NCBI GenBank assembly: GCA_020048295.1
Contig: JAIFMT010000118.1
Span: 1 to 16,162 of the forward strand
Source: Rhodoferax sp.
Lineage (GTDB): Bacteria; Pseudomonadota; Gammaproteobacteria; Burkholderiales; Burkholderiaceae
Direction of reading: 5' to 3'
DNA length: 16,162 nucleotides
Positions 1 through 5,891 of this stretch are shown here, piece after piece. The notes under the pieces were generated by a model. The model did not search any database. It saw only the letters and a program-made list of their open reading frames with translations, and had not been told where the DNA came from. The translations under genes were made by a program, and so were the position numbers. The first letter of the stretch is position 1. Every line of letters starts with the position of its first letter.

Positions 1-952
1 AAGCGCCGATGTCGTGCTGGCGGCCTTGCACAAAGTAGTCGGTGAATTCGCGGTTGAAGTTCTGGTTCGGGTCGGGGGTAAAGCTGAAGGTGGTGCTGCC
101 ACTGCTGGCGCGTGCCAGCGGCTGGTCGCCATGTTGTCGCGCGTCAATCAGCGCATCGAGCAACTGACGGTAATGCGCCGTGATGTTCTTCACATACGCC
201 ATGTCCTTATAGCGGCCTTCAATCTTGAAGCTGCGCACCCCGGCATCCACCAGCGCGGCGATGTTGGCGCTCTGGTTGTTGTCTTTGAGGCTGAGCACAT
301 GCCGGTCGTGCGCCACAAAGCGGCCCTTGTCATCGACCACCTGGTAGGGCAGGCGGCAGGCCTGGCTGCACTCACCCCGGTTGGCGCTGCGCCCGGTGTG
401 CGCGGCGCTGATGTAGCACTGGCCACTGTAGGCCACGCACAGCGCGCCATGTACAAAAAATTCCAGCGTGCAGCGCCCGGGGTCGGTGGCGGCGCGAATG
501 GCCGCGATCTGCGACAGATCAAGCTCGCGTGCCAGCACGATCTGGCTGAACCCCACATCTTGTAAAAAGCGCGCTTTCTCGGGCGTGCGGATGTCGCACT
601 GGGTGCTGGCGTGCAGCTGGATTGGTGGCAAGTCAATTTCGAGCAGACCCATGTCCTGAATGATCAGTGCATCGACCCCGGCGTCATACAGTTGCCATGC
701 CAGCTGACGTGCAGGCGCCAGCTCGTCGTCCCGCAAGATGGTGTTCAGGGTAACAAAAATCCGACTGTTAAAACGGTGTGCATGGCTTGCCAGACGTGCG
801 ATTTCAGCTACAGAATTGTCAGCGCTGGAGCGCGCCCCGAAGGAGGGTCCGCCAATATAGACGGCGTCGGCACCGTGGTTGATGGCTTCGATGCCAATGG
901 CGGCATCGCGCGCCGGGGCCAGGAGTTCGAGTTGGTGCGGCAAGAGTGACAT
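1..952 (-). CDS. rlhA: 23S rRNA cytidine hydroxylase RlhA, U32 peptidase family (3' end outside window)
   Basis: This is the N-terminal 317 codons of a U32-family protein; the reading frame is open to the window edge, so the C-terminus is missing. The protein begins MSLLPHQLELLAPARDAA and carries HGADAVYIGGPSFGAR, LHASTQCDIRTPEKA, and the signature HTGRSANRGECSQACRLPY (residues 185-203). From memory it follows E. coli RlhA (YdcP) almost block for block, more closely than TrhP (YegQ). RlhA hydroxylates C2501 of 23S rRNA using prephenate-derived chemistry. Cysteines 172, 179, 195 and 199 (C-x6-C-x15-C-x3-C) match the pattern proposed to hold a 4Fe-4S cluster in U32 hydroxylases; that role is inferred here. 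Full-length RlhA is about 650 residues, so about half is visible. The ATG at 950-952 has no Shine-Dalgarno sequence. It is divergent from the acyltransferase gene. TrhP is the main alternative. Confidence 0.9.
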   Translation of the reverse strand, partial: MSLLPHQLELLAPARDAAIGIEAINHGADAVYIGGPSFGARSSADNSVAEIARLASHAHRFNSRIFVTLNTILRDDELAPARQLAWQLYDAGVDALIIQDMGLLEIDLPPIQLHASTQCDIRTPEKARFLQDVGFSQIVLARELDLSQIAAIRAATDPGRCTLEFFVHGALCVAYSGQCYISAAHTGRSANRGECSQACRLPYQVVDDKGRFVAHDRHVLSLKDNNQSANIAALVDAGVRSFKIEGRYKDMAYVKNITAHYRQLLDALIDARQHGDQPLARASSGSTTFSFTPDPNQNFNREFTDYFVQGRQHDIGA

Positions 953-960
953 GAGGCGAG

Positions 961-966
961 ATTATC
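961..966 (-). promoter_or_regulatory. candidate -10 box for rlhA (possible leaderless transcript)
   Basis: On the minus strand the hexamer GATAAT (5 of 6 to TATAAT) lies only 8 bases before the rlhA ATG. A start site 6-8 bases downstream of it would fall at or next to the start codon. No clear -35 hexamer is visible at 16-18 bases and no Shine-Dalgarno sequence is present, so this is a weak call. Confidence 0.3.
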
Positions 967-1036
967 GGGTAAGGGCAGGTTCGCTGCGTGGCTCGCCGCT
1001 GCGCCATTGCATGGGGTTTATCTACACTTGGCAGCC

Positions 1037-1783
1037 ATGACAACCCAACGCTTTGATGTACTTGATGGCTTGCGCGGCGCGGCCATGATCTGGATGACAT
1101 TGTTTCACTTCAGCTTTGACCTGAACCATTTTGGCTACCTGCAACAAAATTTTTACCACGACCCGTTCTGGACCTGGCAGCGCACGCTGATCGTGAGCCT
1201 GTTTCTGTTCTGTGCCGGAGCTGGGCAAGCGGTGGCGGCAGCGCAGGGGCAAAGCTGGCGGCGTTTTTGGCGGCGCTGGTTACTGGTGGCGGGAGCTGCG
1301 CTGCTGGTGACGCTGGGGTCGTGGCTGATGTATCCGGACAGCTTCATTTACTTTGGCGTGCTGCACGGCATGGCGGTGATGCTGATCGTGGCGCGCCTTA
1401 GCGCCTCCTGGGGGCGCTGGCTATGGTGGCTGGGTGGGCTGGCAATTGCATCAAAGTTTGTAGCTTCTTACACTTTGCAGACGTGGGCTACAGCCCAATT
1501 AGTGATGTATTTCAATGCACCCTGGCTGAACTGGCTGGGCTGGATCACGCACAAGCCGGTGACTGAAGACTATGTGCCGGTCTTTCCCTGGCTGGGGGTC
1601 ATGTGGTGGGGGCTGGCTGTGGGCCACTGGCTGCTGCACGCCAGGCCGCAATGGATTGGCCAGCCGCTACCGGCAGCGGCACTGACTGGCAAGCTGGCGC
1701 TGCTGGGCCGCTGGAGCTTGAGCTACTACCTGCTGCACCAGCCACTGCTGCTGGGGGCCTTGATGCTGCTGGGCTGGTTCTGA
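1037..1783 (+). CDS. DUF1624 / heparan-alpha-glucosaminide N-acetyltransferase-like membrane protein
   Basis: This 248-residue, very hydrophobic protein begins MTTQRFDVLDGLRGAAMIWM, the typical opening of the DUF1624 (HGSNAT catalytic-like) family, followed by HFSFDLNHFG. It has about seven membrane segments, the late motif DYVPVFPWLGVMWWG and the C-terminal LGRWSLSYYLLHQPLLLG. Family members are acyltransferase-fold inner-membrane proteins thought to move acetyl groups onto sugars; the substrate here is unknown and no neighbour suggests one. The ATG at 1037 was chosen because it places the conserved RFDxLDGLRG block near the N-terminus; an in-frame TTG at 1007 would add ten poorly hydrophobic residues. 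Neither start has a good ribosome binding site. Residues 137-155 are encoded by a copy of an interspersed repeat and read AIASKFVASYTLQTWATAQ, which looks like an insertion between two conserved membrane segments. It is the only plus-strand gene in the window. Confidence 0.85.
   Translation: MTTQRFDVLDGLRGAAMIWMTLFHFSFDLNHFGYLQQNFYHDPFWTWQRTLIVSLFLFCAGAGQAVAAAQGQSWRRFWRRWLLVAGAALLVTLGSWLMYPDSFIYFGVLHGMAVMLIVARLSASWGRWLWWLGGLAIASKFVASYTLQTWATAQLVMYFNAPWLNWLGWITHKPVTEDYVPVFPWLGVMWWGLAVGHWLLHARPQWIGQPLPAAALTGKLALLGRWSLSYYLLHQPLLLGALMLLGWF
1446..1500 (+). repeat. interspersed 55-base repeat, copy A, inside the DUF1624 gene
   Basis: The element starts TTGCATCAAAGTTTGTAGCT and ends GGGCTACAGCCCAATT. 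It contains an imperfect palindrome (GCATCAAAG/TTTGTAGC, 6 of 8 pairs) and a perfect GGGCT-ac-AGCCC hairpin. It aligns without gaps to copies at 4194-4248 (minus) and 15193-15247 (plus), with TTGC at offset 1, AGCT at 17, GGG at 40 and AG at 47 shared. It has about 49% identity to the SelO copy over 55 positions by hand count. It is read in frame in the host gene with no stop codon. Here its orientation is the same as the gene. Confidence 0.6.
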
Positions 1784-1817
1784 CTGTCAGGCCGGTACCT
1801 TTCGGTTTTTCTACGCC

Positions 1818-1843
1818 AAAAAAAGCGGCCAGGTGAAGCCGCT
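1818..1843 (-). terminator. intrinsic terminator after the peptidyl-prolyl isomerase gene
   Basis: A 6-bp stem, AGCGGC (1824-1829) with GCCGCT (1838-1843) and an 8-base loop, is followed on the minus strand by a run of seven T. It lies 22 bases past the isomerase stop codon and would end the selO-msrB-yciB-bolA-isomerase transcript. On the plus strand the hairpin is followed only by GTTT, so any action on the convergent acyltransferase transcript would be weak. Confidence 0.7.
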
Positions 1844-1865
1844 GTTTCAAACCCACAGGCTTGAC

Positions 1866-2651
1866 TTACTCCACCTTGGCCTTGGTGCGCAGGTCGTTTT
1901 GGTACTTGGCCAGCTTCTGCTGTTGCAACTGCTGCAGCACTTGCGGTTTGACTTGCTCCAGCGGTGGCAACTGGGCATCACGCACGTCATCGAGGCGGAT
2001 GATGTGGTAGCCAAACTGCGTTTTCACCGGAGTTTCGGTCATTTTTCCCTTGGTCAGCTGCGCCAGTGCTTGCGAAAACTCGGCCACGTAGTTGCCCGGC
2101 GGGGCCCAATCCAGATCGCCACCCTTGGCGCCAGAGCCTGGGTCTTTGCTTTCTTTCTTGGCGATGTCTTCAAACTTGCCACCCTTTTTGAGCTTGGCGA
2201 TGATGGCCTTGGCCTGGTCTTCTTTTTCAACCAAAATGTGGCGCGCCTTGTATTCCATGCCGCTGTTGGCGGCGGCAAAACGGTCATACTCGGCTTTGAC
2301 TTCTTCGTCGGTCACCGGGTTGGACTTCTGGAAATTGGTGAACAGGTCACGAATCAGGATGGTCTGGCGGGCCAATTCCATCTGTGTCTTGAAGTCTTCG
2401 GTGGTGTCAAGCGCCTGTTTTTGCGCTTCCTGGATGAAGATTTCGCGGGCGATGACTTCGTCCTTGATCTGTTTTTCGAGTTCAGGGGTGATCTGGCGGC
2501 CCGAGCGTTTGACCTGGTCGGCCAAGACATCGGCGCGTGCCGAGGGCACGGCTTTGCCATTCACGATGGCCAGGTTTTGGGCAGAAGCCAGGGGTGACAG
2601 GCCGGCCATCAGCGCCGCTGCGGCAATTCCGGTCAAGAGATGTTTCTTCAT
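1866..2651 (-). CDS. periplasmic parvulin-type peptidyl-prolyl cis-trans isomerase (PpiC domain)
   Basis: This 261-residue protein starts with a Sec signal peptide (MKKHLLTGIAAAALMAGL, then SPLASA with likely cleavage near residue 25), so it acts in the periplasm. The middle holds an N-terminal chaperone-like helical region (about 35-135). A parvulin domain follows (about 138-235), with EYKARHILVE, GGDLDWAPPGNYVAEFSQAL and the closing TQFGYHIIRLDD. The C-terminus is rich in Gln and Lys (PPLEQVKPQVLQQLQQQKLA). The architecture resembles PrsA/SurA-type foldases and the Bordetella Par27 type of protein, which help outer-membrane and secreted proteins fold. The start at 2649-2651 is supported by the signal peptide and by AGGAAA just upstream; an in-frame extension further upstream would bury the signal. 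It is last in the operon, 49 bases after the bolA-family gene, and is followed by a terminator. Confidence 0.88.
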   Translation of the reverse strand: MKKHLLTGIAAAALMAGLSPLASAQNLAIVNGKAVPSARADVLADQVKRSGRQITPELEKQIKDEVIAREIFIQEAQKQALDTTEDFKTQMELARQTILIRDLFTNFQKSNPVTDEEVKAEYDRFAAANSGMEYKARHILVEKEDQAKAIIAKLKKGGKFEDIAKKESKDPGSGAKGGDLDWAPPGNYVAEFSQALAQLTKGKMTETPVKTQFGYHIIRLDDVRDAQLPPLEQVKPQVLQQLQQQKLAKYQNDLRTKAKVE

Positions 2652-2700
2652 GCAAATTTCCTGAGTTTCAAAATAAAAAAGTTGGGGGATTCGGCTGGCG

Positions 2701-2982
2701 CTAAGCGGTGACAGGTGCCTGAGCTTCGATGGCCAGTGCGTGCAGGCCTTGGTCCATAAAATCTTGCAACGCATCATACACAAGCCGATGCCTTGCCACG
2801 AGCGGCTTGCCAGTAAATAAATGTGAAGTGATGCGCACCCTGAAGTGGGTGCCAAAGCCGCTGCCGTTGGCACCCGCGTGGCCGTGGTGCTGGCTGCTCT
2901 CATCAATGACTTGCAGCGACTCTGGGGCTAAAACGTCTTGCAAGCGCTGCTGCAGTTGTTGTGCGGTAGGGGGCGTGTTCAT
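2701..2982 (-). CDS. bolA: BolA family protein
   Basis: This 93-residue protein beginning [20 protein letters not shown] carries the class II KH-like BolA fold markers: HHGHAG (33-38), a central [20 protein letters not shown], then [13 protein letters not shown] and [11 protein letters not shown]. BolA-family proteins bind monothiol glutaredoxins with a shared 2Fe-2S cluster and act in iron-sulfur trafficking or as transcription regulators. The histidine in RHRLVY is the usual cluster or partner residue. The start codon overlaps the yciB stop codon as ATGA, indicating translational coupling. I cannot tell from sequence alone whether it is functionally BolA or IbaG; length lies between the two. 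Context with msrB and selO fits a redox role. Confidence 0.85.
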   Translation of the reverse strand: MNTPPTAQQLQQRLQDVLAPESLQVIDESSQHHGHAGANGSGFGTHFRVRITSHLFTGKPLVARHRLVYDALQDFMDQGLHALAIEAQAPVTA

Positions 2983-3527
2983 GATGTGGTGTGTTTGGTG
3001 TCGTCTGCGGTAAGGTAGCGTGAGATGTAAAAGCCCTGGCCAACAATGAACACCAGCGGAAAGGCGTAGCCCCACAGTTTGAAGTTCATCCACGCCTCGG
3101 TGCTGTAGTAGGCCGCCACATAGCCGTTGATGGCCGCCATGAAGGCGCAATACACCACCCAGACCAGGTTCAGGCGCATCCACACGGGTTCGGGCAGGCT
3201 GAGTTGGCTGCCCAGCAGCAGTTTGAGAAAGTTCTTTTTATAGACCCACACTGCCACCGCCAGGCCAATGGCCATGGCGGCGTAGAGCACGGTGGGCTTC
3301 CATTTGATGAAGCGTTCGTCGTGCAGTACCAGCGTCAACGTGCCAAATACCAATATCAGCGCAAGCGTGATCTTGTGCATGCCCTGCAGTTTGTGGTCGA
3401 TGCGCAAAATCAGGGCCATTTGCAGCACGGTGGCGGCCATCAGCACGGCGGTGCCGATGTAGATGTCGTAAAGTTTGTACGCGCCAAAAAACAGCAGGAT
3501 GGGAAAAAAGTCGATCAGTATTTTCAT
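2979..3527 (-). CDS. yciB: septation protein A / YciB inner-membrane protein
   Basis: This 182-residue integral membrane protein begins [20 protein letters not shown] and has about five membrane helices. It shows the family blocks [55 protein letters not shown] and [14 protein letters not shown], and the length matches YciB/IspA (about 180). In E. coli YciB affects envelope integrity and interacts with cell elongation and division proteins; in Shigella the homologue is needed for normal septation and intracellular spread. Its ATG overlaps the msrB stop codon (ATGA) and its own stop overlaps the bolA-family start (ATGA), so all three should be translated from one message. Confidence 0.9.
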   Translation of the reverse strand: MKILIDFFPILLFFGAYKLYDIYIGTAVLMAATVLQMALILRIDHKLQGMHKITLALILVFGTLTLVLHDERFIKWKPTVLYAAMAIGLAVAVWVYKKNFLKLLLGSQLSLPEPVWMRLNLVWVVYCAFMAAINGYVAAYYSTEAWMNFKLWGYAFPLVFIVGQGFYISRYLTADDTKHTTS

Positions 3528-3931
3528 GAAGGGCTGAAGTTTAACGAAGCCGAGTTCATGCAGTAGCGCAAGCCGGTATCGGTGGGGCCGTCGTCAAACA
3601 CATGGCCCAGGTGCGCGCCGCACTGGCTGCAGACGGTTTCCACCCGCGTCATGCCGTGGCTGCGGTCGGTAATCTCGGTGATGGCCCCCGGCAGCGCCTG
3701 GGAAAAGCTGGGCCAGCCACAGTGCGCGTCAAACTTGGTGTCGGCTTCAAACAGTTTGGCATCGCAGCAGATGCAGTGGTAGCTGCCTTGTGCCCATTGT
3801 TTGACATATTTGCCACTGTGCGGCCGTTCGGTGGCGGCCTGGCGGGTGACTGCGAACGCGACGGCTTCGGCACCTTTGCTTTTGAGGAGGGTTTGCCAGT
3901 CGGCTTCACTTTTCTGGATGGGGTAGGGCAT
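3524..3931 (-). CDS. msrB: peptide-methionine (R)-S-oxide reductase MsrB
   Basis: This 135-residue cytosolic enzyme reduces the R epimer of methionine sulfoxide in oxidised proteins. Visible features in order are the N-terminal [16 protein letters not shown], zinc ligands Cys53 and Cys56 in [11 protein letters not shown], and Cys71 in HCGWPSF (the usual recycling cysteine). The second zinc pair Cys101 and Cys104 ([12 protein letters not shown]) and the catalytic Cys124 in [12 protein letters not shown] follow. All residues expected for the zinc-containing thioredoxin-recycled class are present. The start at 3929-3931 was chosen because it gives the normal family length; a longer in-frame start at 4000 would add 23 residues and overlap the end of selO. 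It lies 56 bases after selO and overlaps yciB by 4 bases. Confidence 0.93.
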   Translation of the reverse strand: MPYPIQKSEADWQTLLKSKGAEAVAFAVTRQAATERPHSGKYVKQWAQGSYHCICCDAKLFEADTKFDAHCGWPSFSQALPGAITEITDRSHGMTRVETVCSQCGAHLGHVFDDGPTDTGLRYCMNSASLNFSPS

Positions 3932-3987
3932 GGCAGGACTTCTTGCGTGTTTGCTGTACCAGATGGTACGTGGCTGTTCATGGAGAG

Positions 3988-5508
3988 TTACGAACTGCAA
4001 CTGATCTCAATGCTGCTCGCCCAATCGGGCGGAAAGTCGGCATAAGCATCAAAGCCCGGGTGTTCGTCAAACGGTGCTTGCAGCAGCGCCAGCAGTGTGG
4101 CCACGCCAGCAAAATCCTTTTGTTTGGCAGCGGCGATGGCGGTTTCGGCGAGGTGGTTTCGGAGCACGTATTTTGGGTTGATTTTAAGCATAGAATCAGA
4201 CTTTAACCCTTTATCTGTATGTGATTTGAGCTCTTTATATTGTAGCAACCAGAGATCCAGCGCGGCGCGATCGATGAACAAATCGCGCACCGGCTCAAAG
4301 TTGCCTGTGGCCACTGCCAGGCTGAGGCGGCGCCAGAAGATGGTGTAGTCCACCCGGTCTTGCGCCAGCAACCGCAAAATGCCTTGGATCAACGCCCCAG
4401 CGGCAATCGCGCCCTGGCCATCCGGGGGAACAGCCGCTTCGCCTGCATCCATCAGCCCCAATTTGCCACCCATCAGCCGGTAATAAGCGTTATCAAACGC
4501 AGTTTTGAAGGTATCGAGTGCCTGCACCGCCAGCGCCTGGTTTTTGATCAGCGGCAGCAGTGCCTGTGCCAGCGCAAACAGGTTCCAGTGGGCGATGTCA
4601 GGCTGTGCGTCAAAAGCGTAGCGGCCTTGACGGTCGGAGTGGTTGCAGATGTGGCCGGGATCAAATGCGTCGAGAAACTGGTACGGCCCATAGTCAATGG
4701 TCAGTCCCAGAATGCTCATGTTGTCGGTGTTCATCACGCCGTGGCAAAAGCCCGTCGCCTGCCAGTGCGCCACCATCAGCGCGGTGCGTGCCGTAACCCG
4801 TTGCAGCAGCGCGGCGTAAACATTGCCGGTATATTCTTTCGTGTCACGGCAGTCCGGGTAAAAGCGGTCAACACAATAGTCGGCCAGGGTTTGCAGTTCG
4901 TCGAACTGGCGACGGGCGGCAAAGTGCTCAAAATGACCAAAGCGGATAAAGCTGGGTGCCACCCGTGTCACCACGGCGGCGGTTTCCAGCGATTCGCGCC
5001 ACACCTCGTCGTCCGAGCCGGTGACACACAGCGCGCGCGTGGTGGGAACGCCCAGGGCATGCATGGCTTCGCTGCACAAAAATTCACGGATGCTGCTGCG
5101 CAACACCGCGCGGCCGTCGCCCATGCGCGAGTAGGGTGTCAGTCCGGAGCCTTTGAGTTGCAGTTCCAGTCCGTTGGTTTCGCCCAGCAGAATGGCACGA
5201 CCATCACCCAGTTGGCCGGCCCAGTTGCCAAACTGGTGGCCGCTATACACACTGGCCAGCGGCTGCGTGCCCGAGATGGGCTGGTTGCCGGACAGCGCTT
5301 GCAGCAGGGTGTCAGAGTCCAGTTGTGCATCGCTCAAACCCAGCAGCTTTGCAACGTCCAGGCTGCGCCCAACCCAGTACGGATCAGTCAGCGGTTGCGG
5401 TGCCAAGGGGGTGAAAAAACGGTTACCCAGGCGGTGAAAACTGTTGTCCCACCGCAGCGGGGTTCTGACGAGTTCAAGTGGGGCAGGGCGTGCATTCATG
5501 CGTGCCAT
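3988..5508 (-). CDS. selO: protein adenylyltransferase SelO (YdiU family)
   Basis: This 506-residue pseudokinase-fold enzyme transfers AMP from ATP to Ser/Thr/Tyr of target proteins, reported to include redox proteins such as those handling glutathionylation. Seen in order: [28 protein letters not shown], the [16 protein letters not shown] nucleotide-binding stretch, and [20 protein letters not shown]. Asp262 would be the catalytic residue, with Asn263 and Asp272 as metal ligands; the ten-residue spacing matches characterised SelO. The protein ends S-C-S-S, so Cys504 sits third from the end where animal SelO has selenocysteine. Residues 421-439 are AT-rich and coincide with an interspersed repeat just before the conserved INPKYVLRN block. 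The ATG at 5508 (MARMNARP) is used; 5499 is an equally possible start. First gene of the five-gene minus-strand operon. Confidence 0.92.
   Translation of the reverse strand: MARMNARPAPLELVRTPLRWDNSFHRLGNRFFTPLAPQPLTDPYWVGRSLDVAKLLGLSDAQLDSDTLLQALSGNQPISGTQPLASVYSGHQFGNWAGQLGDGRAILLGETNGLELQLKGSGLTPYSRMGDGRAVLRSSIREFLCSEAMHALGVPTTRALCVTGSDDEVWRESLETAAVVTRVAPSFIRFGHFEHFAARRQFDELQTLADYCVDRFYPDCRDTKEYTGNVYAALLQRVTARTALMVAHWQATGFCHGVMNTDNMSILGLTIDYGPYQFLDAFDPGHICNHSDRQGRYAFDAQPDIAHWNLFALAQALLPLIKNQALAVQALDTFKTAFDNAYYRLMGGKLGLMDAGEAAVPPDGQGAIAAGALIQGILRLLAQDRVDYTIFWRRLSLAVATGNFEPVRDLFIDRAALDLWLLQYKELKSHTDKGLKSDSMLKINPKYVLRNHLAETAIAAAKQKDFAGVATLLALLQAPFDEHPGFDAYADFPPDWASSIEISCSS
4194..4248 (-). repeat. 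interspersed 55-base repeat, copy C, inside selO
   Basis: On the minus strand it begins TTGCTACAATATAAAGAGCT and ends GGGTTAAAGTCTGATT. It aligns without gaps to the copies at 1446-1500 and 15193-15247. It is markedly more AT-rich than flanking selO. It starts exactly on a codon boundary and encodes [18 protein letters not shown] immediately before the invariant NPKYVLRN region. It is the most degenerate of the three and could be chance resemblance in a variable linker. Confidence 0.45.
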
Positions 5509-5582
5509 TGTCTGGCAGTGTCGACAAACCCAATGCCGGCAGGGGCAATTTTGAGCAAGCCGTGATTGAAATTGCCAACGCC

Positions 5583-5620
5583 AAAAGAAAAAGCCTGCTA
5601 GTGTTAATGTAGCAGGCTTT
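5583..5620 (-). terminator. intrinsic terminator after tRNA-Cys
   Basis: An 11-bp perfect stem, AAAGCCTGCTA (5590-5600) with TAGCAGGCTTT (5610-5620) and a 9-base loop, is followed on the minus strand by TTCTTTT. It lies 12 bases past the CCA end of tRNA-Cys and 75 bases before the selO start codon. It should isolate tRNA transcription from the selO operon, which then needs its own promoter in 5509-5582; no clear one is seen there. Confidence 0.8.
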
Positions 5621-5632
5621 CGTTATCTAGCT

Positions 5633-5706
5633 TGGAGGCGCGACCCAGAGTCGAACTGGGCTAGACGGATTTGCAATCCGTTGCATAACCGATTTGCTAT
5701 CGCGCC
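5633..5706 (-). tRNA. tRNA-Cys (GCA)
   Basis: The minus strand folds as a 74-base cloverleaf. The acceptor GGCGCGA pairs with TCGCGCC followed by TCCA, so CCA is encoded. The anticodon arm ACGGA-TTGCAAA-TCCGT gives anticodon GCA. The T arm has CCCAG-TTCGACT-CTGGG. Confidence 0.97.
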
Positions 5707-5717
5707 AGAACCGTGAC

Positions 5718-5747
5718 GAAAAAGGGAAGCGATGGCTTCCCTTTTTC
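5718..5747 (-). terminator. 13-bp perfect hairpin between tRNA-Gly and tRNA-Cys
   Basis: The inverted repeat GAAAAAGGGAAGC (5718-5730) with GCTTCCCTTTTTC (5735-5747) and a 4-base loop lies in the 45-base gap between the two tRNA genes. It has the A-run, GC stem and T-run of a bidirectional intrinsic terminator. It would stop the tRNA-Gly transcript before tRNA-Cys, yet no promoter for tRNA-Cys is visible in the gap, so it may be leaky or a processing element. Confidence 0.65.
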
Positions 5748-5751
5748 TATT

Positions 5752-5827
5752 TGGAGCGGGAAAAGAGTCTCGAACTCTCGACCTCAACCTTGGCAAGGTT
5801 GCGCTCTACCAACTGAGCTATTCCCGC
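5752..5827 (-). tRNA. tRNA-Gly (GCC)
   Basis: The minus strand gives a 76-base cloverleaf. The acceptor GCGGGAA pairs with TTCCCGC followed by TCCA. The D arm reads TAGCTCAGTTGGTAGAGC and the anticodon loop CTTGCCAAG gives GCC. The T arm is GAGAG-TTCGAGA-CTCTT with one G-T wobble. Confidence 0.97.
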
Positions 5828-5840
5828 ATTCAAGCCCTAA

Positions 5841-5846
5841 ATTATA
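5841..5846 (-). promoter_or_regulatory. -10 box of the tRNA-Gly promoter
   Basis: A perfect TATAAT on the minus strand lies 13 bases before the tRNA-Gly 5' end, followed by the GC-rich discriminator-like stretch GGGC typical of stringently controlled stable-RNA promoters. The -35 is weak: CTGATC at a 16-base spacing is the best match. It lies in the 64-base gap after lon, where no lon terminator is visible. Confidence 0.6.
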
Positions 5847-5891
5847 GCGTGGAAATTAACGCGATCAGGCAGCCTTGATGAAAACTTTGTG

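Noticed and set aside
190..636. 148-codon minus-strand frame overlapping rlhA
   Set aside because: Out of frame with the well-matched RlhA translation that spans the same bases.
1833..2597. 254-codon plus-strand open frame opposite the isomerase gene
   Set aside because: Leu- and Phe-rich translation is the reverse of a Lys/Gln-rich protein; it also overlaps a terminator.
4360..5565. 401-codon open frame on the plus strand opposite selO
   Set aside because: Antisense shadow of a strongly supported gene; no domain, signal or ribosome binding site, and composition typical of a reversed GC-rich gene.
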